From positions 1 through 15,943 of the forward strand of contig SBBD01000181.1 of the NCBI GenBank assembly GCA_005239845.1: DNA of 15,943 bases, given 5' to 3'. The notes under the pieces were generated by a model. It ran no database searches. It saw only the letters and a list, made by a program, of their open reading frames with translations, and had not been told where the DNA came from. Position numbers and translations under genes: made by a program. Position 1 is the first letter of the stretch; every line of letters begins with the position of its first letter. Shown piece after piece: positions 6,780 through 13,678 of this stretch. This DNA comes from an archaeon. GTDB lineage: Archaea; Micrarchaeota; Micrarchaeia; Norongarragalinales; SBBD01.

Positions 6780-8735
6780 TTACGTTTTCGTTGGAGGGGT
6801 TTTCTGACGTTCGAGATTCGCAAGCCTGGCCTTGATTTCCGTCAGCTCCTTTTCGCGGGAGAGCATGGCTTCCTTGAACTCGTCGTCGGAAATTTCGCGC
6901 TTCAGGTACCGGTATTTAATGTACTCCATCTCCTTCAATAGCTCTTGCCTGCGGCGTTCCAGCATGGGCTTTTCGCCCATTTTCTTGAGGGGGTCGCGCA
7001 CGGCACGGTAAATGGCATAGCCGAGGAGCACGGCCCCCGCCAGGATGGCGCCATAGAGCAGGAACTCCCTGGAACGCAACGGCACCACGACGCGGTACAG
7101 CGTGGCCTCTTTTCCGGGCACGAGGTTGGCAATGAACACGCCGGAAGCGTTTTCCGCGTTGCCCAAGCGGATCACGTACGAGCCGTTTACGGGAGGGAAA
7201 ATCTGGCAGACGAAGTTGGAATGGCTGTTGTTGTAGGGAGGGCGGCAGATGCAGCGGGAAGGGCCTTCACACTTCAGTTCCGACTGTAAGCGGGAAGAAC
7301 TGTCCGTGAAAACGAAGGCGTCCGTGCGGCGGTTCTCGTTCGTGACTTGGGGAAAGAAATAGTAGCCCAGAATCCCAATCGACGCTTCAGAAGCGTTGGC
7401 CAACTCTGGAAGCGTGGTGGCCTGCACTTCATGCATGATGAGGGCGTTGGAAGGCAAGGGCGTGATGGCGGCGAATTCCGCGGAAATATCGACGGAAACG
7501 ACGGGGGTTGGCGTGCTTCCTCCTCCGGAAGGCGGAGGCGTGTACGGCTGGCTTCCGCTACCGCTGCTCGTAGGCGAGGGCCGGACAACGGAGCAAGGGG
7601 ACGTGTCGTTGCTCCACTCGAAGCGGCCCTGCACGTTCCGGCAATACGTCAAGGAGCCCGCGCACGACGCCGGCTGGCACTCGTTCAGCGGCCCGCACCG
7701 GAGTTCCGTATACGCGCAAGAACCGAACGAACCGTTGGCCCCGCAGCCTTGGCAAGCACCGGAAATCTTCACGACGTCTTTACTGCAAACGTCGGCGCAC
7801 GGCCCCCCCAGGGTGGAACACCCCTCTTCAGCATTGCAGGAGGCTCGGCAGCAGCCTCCCGCAAAACAAGCGGATTGCGCTAGCGTGCAAACGGAAGCGG
7901 TCTGGTTGAATGCCAGCCACGTGAAATTCGCTCCCGCCATTACGCACGCGCTGGCCGGACACGCGGCATTCCCTTCGCAGAGAAGCGTATTGTTGCTCCA
8001 TTCAAACAGGCCGGAAGCCGGACTGAAAGTACAGGCGTACGTGGAACCCCCGCAGTCCTGCTTTCCGCAGTAGTTGGAAACGGCGCACGACACGTTTTGC
8101 GCAACGCAGGCTCCCTGCTGGCATTGCCCGCCTACAGAAAGCAGTTGGGGAGTGCACGTATCCGAACAAGCGGTTCCGTCGGGAAGGGTAGAGCACGTCC
8201 AGTTTCCTTGCTGGCAAACCGGGGAGCTGTTCGTCTGGCAGGAAGGGCACGTGGACGGATAGGGCTTGCAGGAGCCACTGCAGCAATAACTGGAATTGCC
8301 GCACGCCAAGCCGTTTTGGCTGGGGCTGCAGGAAACGGTGGCGTTGGCCGTGCCGCAGGAAAGCGCATGCGACTCCAAGAGAACGGAAGCGTTGATGGCA
8401 TAGGTTCCCGTCTCGTTGTAGGAACAATTGAAGGAATAGGCGGGGGCAACGACGGCAGCACATTCCGAGGGAGGAACCACCACGGTCCTTAGTTCGCCGC
8501 CGGCGCGGCAGGAATAGCTAGCGGAAAACCCTCTGCACCCCTGCGAGACGTTCAAGGAAAAAGAGAGGGGTTCGTTCAAAAACCCGGAGTAAGAAGAGGA
8601 AGCGAAATTGCAGGAAGGCGAGGAGGCATCTGCGGAAGAAGTGGGGGTTGGAGAAGCAGCAACAGTAGGAGTCGGGTCCGCAGCCACGCTGGATGCAAGA
8701 ACAACAACAAAGAGCACGCCCGTAAGCCATCCCAT
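6780..8735 (-). CDS. Cysteine-rich cell-surface protein with one membrane anchor
   Basis: I do not recognise a named family. The 651-residue protein starts with a signal peptide (MGWLTGVLFVVVLASSVAA), then a Pro/Thr/Ser linker (about 20-40). A very Cys-rich region with more than 40 Cys and many N-glycosylation sequons (NxS/T) follows to about residue 380. A second Pro/Ser/Gly linker leads to a beta-like domain and a membrane helix at about 557-576 (FLLYGAILAGAVLLGYAIY). The cytoplasmic end is a charged coiled coil with a SHOCT-like stretch (YLKREISDDEFKEAMLSREKEL). An internal repeat is visible (GLFEWSNNTLLC and GRFEWSNDTSPC). I chose ATG 8735 because a TATA box lies 28 nt upstream; an in-frame TTG at 8753 is less likely. 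It probably acts outside the cell; any adhesion or recognition role is a guess. Confidence 0.8.
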   Translation of the reverse strand: MGWLTGVLFVVVLASSVAADPTPTVAASPTPTSSADASSPSCNFASSSYSGFLNEPLSFSLNVSQGCRGFSASYSCRAGGELRTVVVPPSECAAVVAPAYSFNCSYNETGTYAINASVLLESHALSCGTANATVSCSPSQNGLACGNSSYCCSGSCKPYPSTCPSCQTNSSPVCQQGNWTCSTLPDGTACSDTCTPQLLSVGGQCQQGACVAQNVSCAVSNYCGKQDCGGSTYACTFSPASGLFEWSNNTLLCEGNAACPASACVMAGANFTWLAFNQTASVCTLAQSACFAGGCCRASCNAEEGCSTLGGPCADVCSKDVVKISGACQGCGANGSFGSCAYTELRCGPLNECQPASCAGSLTYCRNVQGRFEWSNDTSPCSVVRPSPTSSGSGSQPYTPPPSGGGSTPTPVVSVDISAEFAAITPLPSNALIMHEVQATTLPELANASEASIGILGYYFFPQVTNENRRTDAFVFTDSSSRLQSELKCEGPSRCICRPPYNNSHSNFVCQIFPPVNGSYVIRLGNAENASGVFIANLVPGKEATLYRVVVPLRSREFLLYGAILAGAVLLGYAIYRAVRDPLKKMGEKPMLERRRQELLKEMEYIKYRYLKREISDDEFKEAMLSREKELTEIKARLANLERQKTPPTKT

Positions 8736-8757
8736 GGAAGAGAGGTTGGACAAAGCC

Positions 8758-8767
8758 CTATAAAAAA
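8758..8767 (-). promoter_or_regulatory. TATA-like box of the cysteine-rich surface protein gene
   Basis: TTTTTTATAG on the minus strand is centred about 28 nt upstream of the ATG at 8735. It predicts a leaderless mRNA and argues against the TTG at 8753, which would lie upstream of the transcription start. Confidence 0.5.
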
Positions 8768-8829
8768 CGTGTTGGCGGCCTCCTTACGGCGAAAATGGAA
8801 AGGAGTAAGATTCGGGGAGGAAAAGAAAG

Positions 8830-9120
8830 TTATTTCAGGTAGCCGTTGCGCCGCAAGGCCTCTACTTGGGGCCGCGTATAACGGTAGACAATGTCTCCCT
8901 TTTCGTCCGACTCCACGGACCAAGGCTTCACGAGCACGATGTCGTCCGGCCGCATCCAAATCTTCATGCGGATCCTTCCCGGGATACGGCACAAGCGTTC
9001 TTTCCCGTCCGCGCACTCCACCCGCAGGCGAGATCCCCCGAGCAATTCCTTGACGACGCCGAAGATCTCCCCTTGCCGGGGCAGGCGGAGGCGAGGCGCT
9101 TCAGGGGTCGGGGCAGGCAT
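8830..9120 (-). CDS. eif1A: Translation initiation factor aIF1A
   Basis: The protein is 96 residues with an S1-like OB fold. Family signatures run in order: LRLPRQGEIFGVVKELLGGSR, VECADGKERLCRIPG, then RIRMKIWMRPDDIVLVKPW and a C-terminal VYRYTRPQVEALRRNGYLK. aIF1A binds near the A site of the small ribosomal subunit and helps start-codon selection. The start has GTGAT 5 nt upstream, complementary to the extreme 3' end of archaeal 16S rRNA. A TATA-like CTATA near 9165-9170 could serve its own promoter, since a 100-bp gap separates it from aIF2-beta. Downstream on this strand there is a pyrimidine-rich stretch, possibly a terminator. Confidence 0.95.
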   Translation of the reverse strand: MPAPTPEAPRLRLPRQGEIFGVVKELLGGSRLRVECADGKERLCRIPGRIRMKIWMRPDDIVLVKPWSVESDEKGDIVYRYTRPQVEALRRNGYLK

Positions 9121-9220
9121 GGGACATCACGCTACCAAGGAACGGAAACGTAGGAAACGAAGCGTATAGAGGGACGGACGCAAAACGGGCGAACGAAAGG
9201 CGGAAAGGGCATGTAGTGGA

Positions 9221-9628
9221 TCACGCTAGAACAGGAGAGCGGGCGCCGCACGCCTCGCACACGAGCGTCTTGGGTCCCCGCCCATGGGAAAGCAAGTACG
9301 TATCCGGTTTTTTGCACTCGCGGCAAATCACGTGCGACTGCGCATACAAGGCAATTTTTTCGTTGACGAGGCGCGGGCTCAATTTGGCATGCAGCAACAG
9401 GCGGCTCCCGTCCAGAGCACCTGGCGTGGCCAGCTCTCGGAACAGGAACTTGGAGACCTCCTCTGGCTTTCTCCGCAAGGTTTGGCACAGCGCGTCAAAG
9501 TTGCGGAGGAGCGTCTTGTTTCCCTGCAGGAACGTGTCAGCTACCGGAATCTCGAATCGTTCCCCCGTGCTCTTCTTCTCGGGCAACGACTGGTACGCGA
9601 CATCCAACAATTGCTCGTATTTTAGCAT
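9221..9628 (-). CDS. eif2b: Translation initiation factor aIF2 subunit beta
   Basis: The protein is 135 residues, the usual size of archaeal aIF2-beta, part of the aIF2 heterotrimer that delivers initiator Met-tRNA to the ribosome. The central alpha-beta domain (about 25-95) is followed by a C-terminal zinc ribbon: CREC (102-105) and CEAC (124-127). The family N-terminus YEQLLDVAYQSLP fixes the start at ATG 9628; an in-frame ATG 27 nt upstream is possible but would extend the protein past the family start. GTGGTG lies just upstream, a close-set ribosome-binding site. The TATA box near 9693-9700 implies a leader of about 40 nt. aIF1A lies 100 bp downstream on the same strand. Confidence 0.94.
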   Translation of the reverse strand: MLKYEQLLDVAYQSLPEKKSTGERFEIPVADTFLQGNKTLLRNFDALCQTLRRKPEEVSKFLFRELATPGALDGSRLLLHAKLSPRLVNEKIALYAQSHVICRECKKPDTYLLSHGRGPKTLVCEACGARSPVLA

Positions 9629-9691
9629 AACACCACTAGCTCTGCATGAACGCATCACGCCGAAGCAGGAGAAGGAACTGGGAATTTCCTC

Positions 9692-9700
9692 TTTTATAAA
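9692..9700 (-). promoter_or_regulatory. TATA-like box of aIF2-beta
   Basis: The near-palindrome TTTATAAA with a flanking A on the minus strand predicts a transcript start near 9671, giving a leader of about 40 nt before ATG 9628. It lies in the divergent gap with the dehydrogenase gene. Confidence 0.45.
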
Positions 9701-9733
9701 GGCTTCCTTGGAAGGACGGCAGCACCAACAATG

Positions 9734-9742
9734 TTTAATAAT
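9734..9742 (+). promoter_or_regulatory. TATA-like box of the hydroxyacid dehydrogenase
   Basis: TTTAATAAT is centred about 25 nt upstream of the ATG at 9763, so transcription should start at or beside the start codon (leaderless). Confidence 0.45.
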
Positions 9743-9762
9743 CGAGGTCGTTTTATGAGACC

Positions 9763-10773
9763 ATGGTCGCCGCAAGAACCATCGCTTTTTTTGAAATCAA
9801 GGACTGGGAAAGGGCGCACGTGCGGAAAAAACTGAAAGACCACCGGCTCCTCTTTTTTGCCGAGCCGCTCACCCCCAAAAACGCCTGGAAAGCCAAAACC
9901 GCGGAAATCGTTTCCGTGTTCATCTATTCCAAAATAGGAAAAGAGGCGCTGCAGGGGCTTCCGAAGCTCAAGATGGTGGCTACGCGTTCCACCGGATTTG
10001 ACCATATCGACATCAAAGAATGCAAGCGCCGGAAAGTCGGGGTGTGCAACGTGCCGTTTTATGGAGAAAACACGGTCGCGGAGCATACGTTTGCCCTCAT
10101 CCTCGCCCTTTCCAGGAACGTCCACAAGTCCTACGTGCGCACCCTGCGGAACGATTTCAGCATCGAGGGCTTGAAGGGGTTCGACCTGAAAGGCAAGACG
10201 CTGGGGGTCATCGGCGCGGGACACATTGGATTGCACGTCATCCGTATTGCGAAAGGCTTCGGCATGAACGTGCTTGCGCACGACGCGAAGCAGGACCGGT
10301 TCCTCGCGGAGGTGCTGGAATTCAGGTACGTTTCGTTGGACGAGTTGCTGCGACAGTCGGACATCATTACGATGCACGTCCCCCTACTTCCCGGCACGCG
10401 GCACCTCATCAACCGGAAAAACATTTCCAGAATAAAAAAAGGGGCGCTGCTCATTAACACGTCCAGGGGAGAAATCGTGGAAACTCAGGCGTTGATTGAG
10501 GCGTTGGACCAAGGCATTCTTGGAGGTGCCGGACTGGACGTCCTGGAAGGAGAGGAACTAATCAAGGAGGAAAAACAGTTGCTGCATGACGCCAGGCAAG
10601 GCCAAAAGATGAAAAAACTGATCCAGGACCACATTGTCTTGAGCAAGGACAACGTCGTGTTCACGCCGCACATCGCCTTCTACAGCCAGGAAGCCCTCGA
10701 ACGCATCCTGGAGACGACGGTGAAGAACATCGCGGCCTTCCACGCCGGCAAGCCGCAAAACCTCGTTGCATAA
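9763..10773 (+). CDS. D-isomer-specific 2-hydroxyacid dehydrogenase (D-lactate dehydrogenase-like)
   Basis: The protein is 336 residues, the typical length. It reduces a 2-keto acid to the D-hydroxyacid with NAD(P)H. The Rossmann motif is GVIGAGHIGLHV (GxGxxG at 151-156) with Asp174 at the end of the next strand, favouring NADH. Catalytic residues are Arg235 (INTSRGEIV), a Glu in LDVLEGEE (about 262-265) and His303 (FTPHIAFYS). Near the N-terminal half, KMVATRSTGFDHID is the substrate-domain signature. The arrangement resembles bacterial D-lactate dehydrogenases more than phosphoglycerate dehydrogenases, which have an extra regulatory domain. A fermentative role, regenerating NAD from pyruvate, is plausible. 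It is a single gene, divergent from aIF2-beta, with a TATA box 25 nt upstream. The exact substrate is not certain. Confidence 0.9.
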   Translation: MVAARTIAFFEIKDWERAHVRKKLKDHRLLFFAEPLTPKNAWKAKTAEIVSVFIYSKIGKEALQGLPKLKMVATRSTGFDHIDIKECKRRKVGVCNVPFYGENTVAEHTFALILALSRNVHKSYVRTLRNDFSIEGLKGFDLKGKTLGVIGAGHIGLHVIRIAKGFGMNVLAHDAKQDRFLAEVLEFRYVSLDELLRQSDIITMHVPLLPGTRHLINRKNISRIKKGALLINTSRGEIVETQALIEALDQGILGGAGLDVLEGEELIKEEKQLLHDARQGQKMKKLIQDHIVLSKDNVVFTPHIAFYSQEALERILETTVKNIAAFHAGKPQNLVA

Positions 10774-10985
10774 GCGTCAGGCCCCCCCTCCAAACCATAT
10801 TGCAAGCCTGCAAGCGCCAGCTAACGACGGACGGACTGATGCAGTTCTAACAAGGACCACTGTAGGCGCTCCTTGCTTCTTTAGAGAGCCTCCTTGTGGC
10901 GCTCCAACCTGAATAAATAGGTTGGGGCGAAATTAGGCACGTTCGTGCGTATAGTGGGATCCAACGCCTAATGGAAATGCAAAAG

Positions 10986-10994
10986 TATTTATAC
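10986..10994 (+). promoter_or_regulatory. TATA-like box of the shikimate operon
   Basis: TATTTATAC preceded by purines (AAAAG) is the best TATA/BRE-like element before the operon. It predicts transcription starting near 11016, hence a leader of about 190 nt. A weaker box, GATTAAAAC (11181-11189), would give a short leader if translation starts at ATG 11222. Confidence 0.5.
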
Positions 10995-11038
10995 AAGTGC
11001 CTGCAGAATACTGATTCCTCGGTAGATTCCGATGAAAG

Positions 11039-11093
11039 TAGCTAAAGACAGTTCAGAGTTCTTTTTTGCAGTCTTCTTTTATAGCTTTAGCTA
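11039..11093 (+). promoter_or_regulatory. Leader inverted repeat, possible attenuator or terminator hairpin
   Basis: TAGCTAAAG (11039-11047) is an exact inverted match of CTTTAGCTA (11085-11093). The right arm is itself part of a small palindrome, TAGCTTTAGCTA, so two alternative hairpins are possible. A run of T residues follows about 15 nt later. This looks like a regulatory leader structure, but no known riboswitch class was recognised. Confidence 0.3.
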
Positions 11094-11203
11094 TTGAGCT
11101 TGCCGGTATTTTTTCGGTGCGCTTAATTTCTCTTACCCTTTAGCGTTAACCTTGTATTTGCGCCCGGATGCTCGCTGGCTGATTAAAACCTTCAGCCTTG
11201 TCC

Positions 11204-12034
11204 ATGAAAGAATTGATCGACATGAAAAACATAAAACTTGCGGAAAGGAACGGAAACGGAAGATCCGTGGTTAGGGTGGGAAATCTCTCTGTCGGAAAGG
11301 ATTTCGTGCTAATAGCGGGGCCATGCGGCGTTGAGAGCGAGGAGCAGACCATTGAAACCGCCGTGAAAGTCAAGGAAGCTGGAGCGGATATGCTTCGGGG
11401 GGGCGCGTTCAAGCCCCGCACCTCCCCGTACGCTTTTCAAGGGCTTGGTCTCGCCGGCTTGAAAATCCTCGCGAAAGCGCGGGACATCACGGGCTTGCCC
11501 GTTGTCACCGAGGTGCTGGATACTAGGGACGTTTCGTGGGTTTCCGAATATGCGGATGTGTTGCAAGTAGGGGCAAGGAACATGCAGAATTTCTCCTTGC
11601 TGAAGGAGGTCGGAAAAACCCAGAAACCGGTTCTGTTGAAACGGGGGATGCATGCCACTCTGGAGGAATTTTTGAATTGCGCCGAGTACATTTTGAGTGA
11701 GGGAAATCCCAACGTCATGCTTTGCGAACGGGGCATTAGGACCTTCGAAACCTTTACGCGAAATACCCTTGATCTCAGTGCGGTGCCAGCGCTGCGGATG
11801 CTCTCGCATTTGCCGGTAATAGTCGATCCCAGCCACGGCACCGGTAAAGTGGAACTGATCGAACCCATGTCCCTAGCGGCAGTTACGGCGGGGGCGGATG
11901 GTCTCATAATTGAGGTTCACCGCAATCCCAAGGAAGCATTATCCGATAAGGAGCAGGCGCTTGTTCCTGGACAATTTGCAGTGCTTGCGAAAAGGGCAAG
12001 GAAAGTGAGGGAATTCATGGGGTGTCTGGAGTGA
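11204..12034 (+). CDS. aroF: 3-deoxy-7-phosphoheptulonate (DAHP) synthase, type I-beta
   Basis: The enzyme condenses phosphoenolpyruvate and erythrose-4-phosphate to DAHP, the first shikimate-pathway step. The signatures of the short I-beta class (as in Pyrococcus) run in order: [81 protein letters not shown] and [19 protein letters not shown]. There is no ACT or chorismate-mutase regulatory domain. ATG 11204, ATG 11222 and TTG 11198 are all possible starts and none has a good ribosome-binding site; homologues begin about 30 residues before AGPC, which slightly favours 11222. The gene opens the aro operon and its stop overlaps aroB by the GTGA motif. The symbol is used loosely for this class. 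Confidence 0.93.
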   Translation: MKELIDMKNIKLAERNGNGRSVVRVGNLSVGKDFVLIAGPCGVESEEQTIETAVKVKEAGADMLRGGAFKPRTSPYAFQGLGLAGLKILAKARDITGLPVVTEVLDTRDVSWVSEYADVLQVGARNMQNFSLLKEVGKTQKPVLLKRGMHATLEEFLNCAEYILSEGNPNVMLCERGIRTFETFTRNTLDLSAVPALRMLSHLPVIVDPSHGTGKVELIEPMSLAAVTAGADGLIIEVHRNPKEALSDKEQALVPGQFAVLAKRARKVREFMGCLE

Positions 12035-13056
12035 GGGAATTGGAATTGGATTTCAAAAACGGAAGAACAATCGTAGAAATAGGAGGTAGCCTGGGCCGGA
12101 TCGGAGATTTGCCCCCCAATTGCAGAAATATTATCCTCACCGACGGCAACGTGCGGAGGCTCCAAGGCAAGCGATTTCCTGAAGGCCCGATTATCGAGAT
12201 GGGCGAAGGAGAAGAAAGCAAGTCATTCGAGCAGGTTCGGGAGATTTTTTCGGAGCTGTTGGAGCTAGATGTCAAGCGAACGGACCGGCTGGTCGGGATT
12301 GGAGGAGGAATTGTTTGCGACATCGCAGGATTCGTTAGCTCTACTTGGATGCGGGGGATGCGTCTTGCCCTGCTACCCACAACCCTGCTTGCCCAAGCGG
12401 ATGCAGCAATTGGTGGGAAAAATGGGTTCAACCTTGGCGGAAGGAAGAACATGGTGGGAACTTTCAAGCAGCCCGAAAAAGTGTTGTGCGATGTCGATGT
12501 CCTTGCTACACTCGAACAGGATGAACTAAGAAACGGTCTGGCGGAAATCATCAAGCACGCGTGCATAGCCGATGCTTCATTTCTTGAGTTTCTGGATAGG
12601 AATATTGATGCGATACTCGCTGACCAACGGGCAATTATGGAAAAAGCGATTCACGATTCGGTACAGATCAAGGCAAGAATTGTACAGCAAGATGAGCTGG
12701 AATCCGGGAAGAGAATGGTCCTGAATCTAGGGCATACGTTGGGTCATGCGATCGAGTCAACGGGTTTGAATCATGGGGAGGCGGTGAGCATCGGAATGGC
12801 CTTATCTGCACGGATTTCAATGAGAAGGGGAAAATTGGGAGAAGAAGAAACGGCCAGAATAATTTCCGTCTTGAAAAAAGCGGGTTTGCCCACAGAGTTA
12901 GAGGTCGATGCTGGTCGGGTGCTGGAAATTGCGCGCTCGGATAAGAAGATACGCGAGGGAAAGCTCAATTTCGTGATGCTCGAAGGCATTGGAAAGCCCG
13001 TCGTTGTGCCAACTACCTTGGAGGAAATAAGCGGGGATTTGAATGATATTGGTTAG
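12031..13056 (+). CDS. aroB: 3-dehydroquinate synthase
   Basis: The enzyme converts DAHP to 3-dehydroquinate using NAD and a divalent metal, usually zinc. Clear motifs are [14 protein letters not shown] (NAD loop), [20 protein letters not shown], the metal-ligand Glu in [11 protein letters not shown], the His in [13 protein letters not shown], the His in [11 protein letters not shown], and [13 protein letters not shown] near the end. Its length, about 341 residues, is normal. The best start is GTG 12031, with a 4-nt GTGA overlap with the DAHP synthase stop and GGGGTG upstream; GTG 12022 in frame is also possible. Most archaea lack AroB and use a different route to dehydroquinate, so its presence here is notable. 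It overlaps aroD by 14 nt. Confidence 0.95.
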   Translation: MRELELDFKNGRTIVEIGGSLGRIGDLPPNCRNIILTDGNVRRLQGKRFPEGPIIEMGEGEESKSFEQVREIFSELLELDVKRTDRLVGIGGGIVCDIAGFVSSTWMRGMRLALLPTTLLAQADAAIGGKNGFNLGGRKNMVGTFKQPEKVLCDVDVLATLEQDELRNGLAEIIKHACIADASFLEFLDRNIDAILADQRAIMEKAIHDSVQIKARIVQQDELESGKRMVLNLGHTLGHAIESTGLNHGEAVSIGMALSARISMRRGKLGEEETARIISVLKKAGLPTELEVDAGRVLEIARSDKKIREGKLNFVMLEGIGKPVVVPTTLEEISGDLNDIG

Positions 13057-13678
13057 CATAAAAAAGAGCACGGCAGAAGGGACGTTAAGGGCGTTGGAAC
13101 GATCGGGAGCAGCTGAGATCAGGCTCGATAACCTTTCGCCTAGCGCAGCAGCCATGAAAAAAATATTCTCCCATCAAAATGCAGTGCTCGCCGCGTGCGG
13201 AAATGACGTTGAAGAAAGTAGAAGGGCGGTTCTACTTGAAGCGGCAATTGATGCTGGAGTGAGGATGATCGATGTCGACATCGCATTACCTGGTAGAATG
13301 CGCCATGAATTGATCAGGAAGGCGAAAAAGGAGGGCTCCAAAGTGCTTTTATCATTCCACGATTACGAACGAACTCCTTCGCTGGAAGGGCTGCGAAGCA
13401 TGATTTCGAAGTGCGCGAGCGAGAGGGCAGAAATCATCAAGATTGCTTGCAAAATCAACAATTTGAAAGATGCGTCGCGCCTATTGGGTCTCCTGGATTC
13501 GGCTCTTCCCCTTGCAGTTGTTGGGATGGGAAAAAGGGGAAAAATCGTAAGAATAACCGCGCCCTTGCTTGGGAGCAAAATGGGCTTTGCGTCACTTTCG
13601 GAAACTCAGCGAACAGCGGAAGGGCAGATGAGTTTGCGTGAAATGAAGAGGAAAATGAGGGTGCTTTCCGATGGTTAA
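13043..13678 (+). CDS. aroD: 3-dehydroquinate dehydratase, type I
   Basis: The enzyme dehydrates 3-dehydroquinate to 3-dehydroshikimate through a Schiff base. Type I motifs are visible: EIRLD (E25, R27, D29), the catalytic His106 in SFHDYERTP, the Schiff-base Lys133 in AEIIKIACK, then GKRGKIVRITAPLLGSKMGFASL with Arg170, and TAEGQMS with Gln195. At 211 residues it is slightly short for the family (220-250), but no key residue is missing. The ATG lies 14 nt inside the end of aroB, with GGGGAT just upstream, so translation is probably coupled. Its own stop overlaps the start of the fusion gene by 8 nt. The call is firm. Confidence 0.94.
   Translation: MILVSIKKSTAEGTLRALERSGAAEIRLDNLSPSAAAMKKIFSHQNAVLAACGNDVEESRRAVLLEAAIDAGVRMIDVDIALPGRMRHELIRKAKKEGSKVLLSFHDYERTPSLEGLRSMISKCASERAEIIKIACKINNLKDASRLLGLLDSALPLAVVGMGKRGKIVRITAPLLGSKMGFASLSETQRTAEGQMSLREMKRKMRVLSDG

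Larger units (their letters stand above)
10774..11203 (+). other. Non-coding region with inverted repeats, upstream of the shikimate operon
   Basis: No convincing gene lies here. The region holds a 7-bp hairpin CCAACCT/AGGTTGG (10904-10925), a nested inverted repeat ATTAGGC/GCCTAAT (10932-10972) with a small palindrome inside, a TATA-like box (10986-10994), and a 9-bp inverted repeat TAGCTAAAG/CTTTAGCTA (11039-11093) followed by a T run near 11108-11114. The element GGCGCTCC occurs twice between 10865 and 10906. The sequence is more A/T-rich towards the operon. It is most simply read as a promoter and long leader of the aro genes; a small RNA from about 11016 to 11115 is an alternative. Confidence 0.5.

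Noticed and set aside
8735..8753. TTG 8753 as the start of the Cys-rich protein
   Set aside because: It lies upstream of the predicted transcription start, and ATG 8735 gives a cleaner signal peptide.
10971..11045. Small 24-codon frame (MEMQKYLYKC...) before the aro operon
   Set aside because: It contains the TATA-like box and has no ribosome-binding site or recognisable protein features.
11016..11115. C/D box guide RNA in the aro leader
   Set aside because: A C-box-like CGATGA occurs, but no properly placed CUGA D box or terminal pairing could be found.
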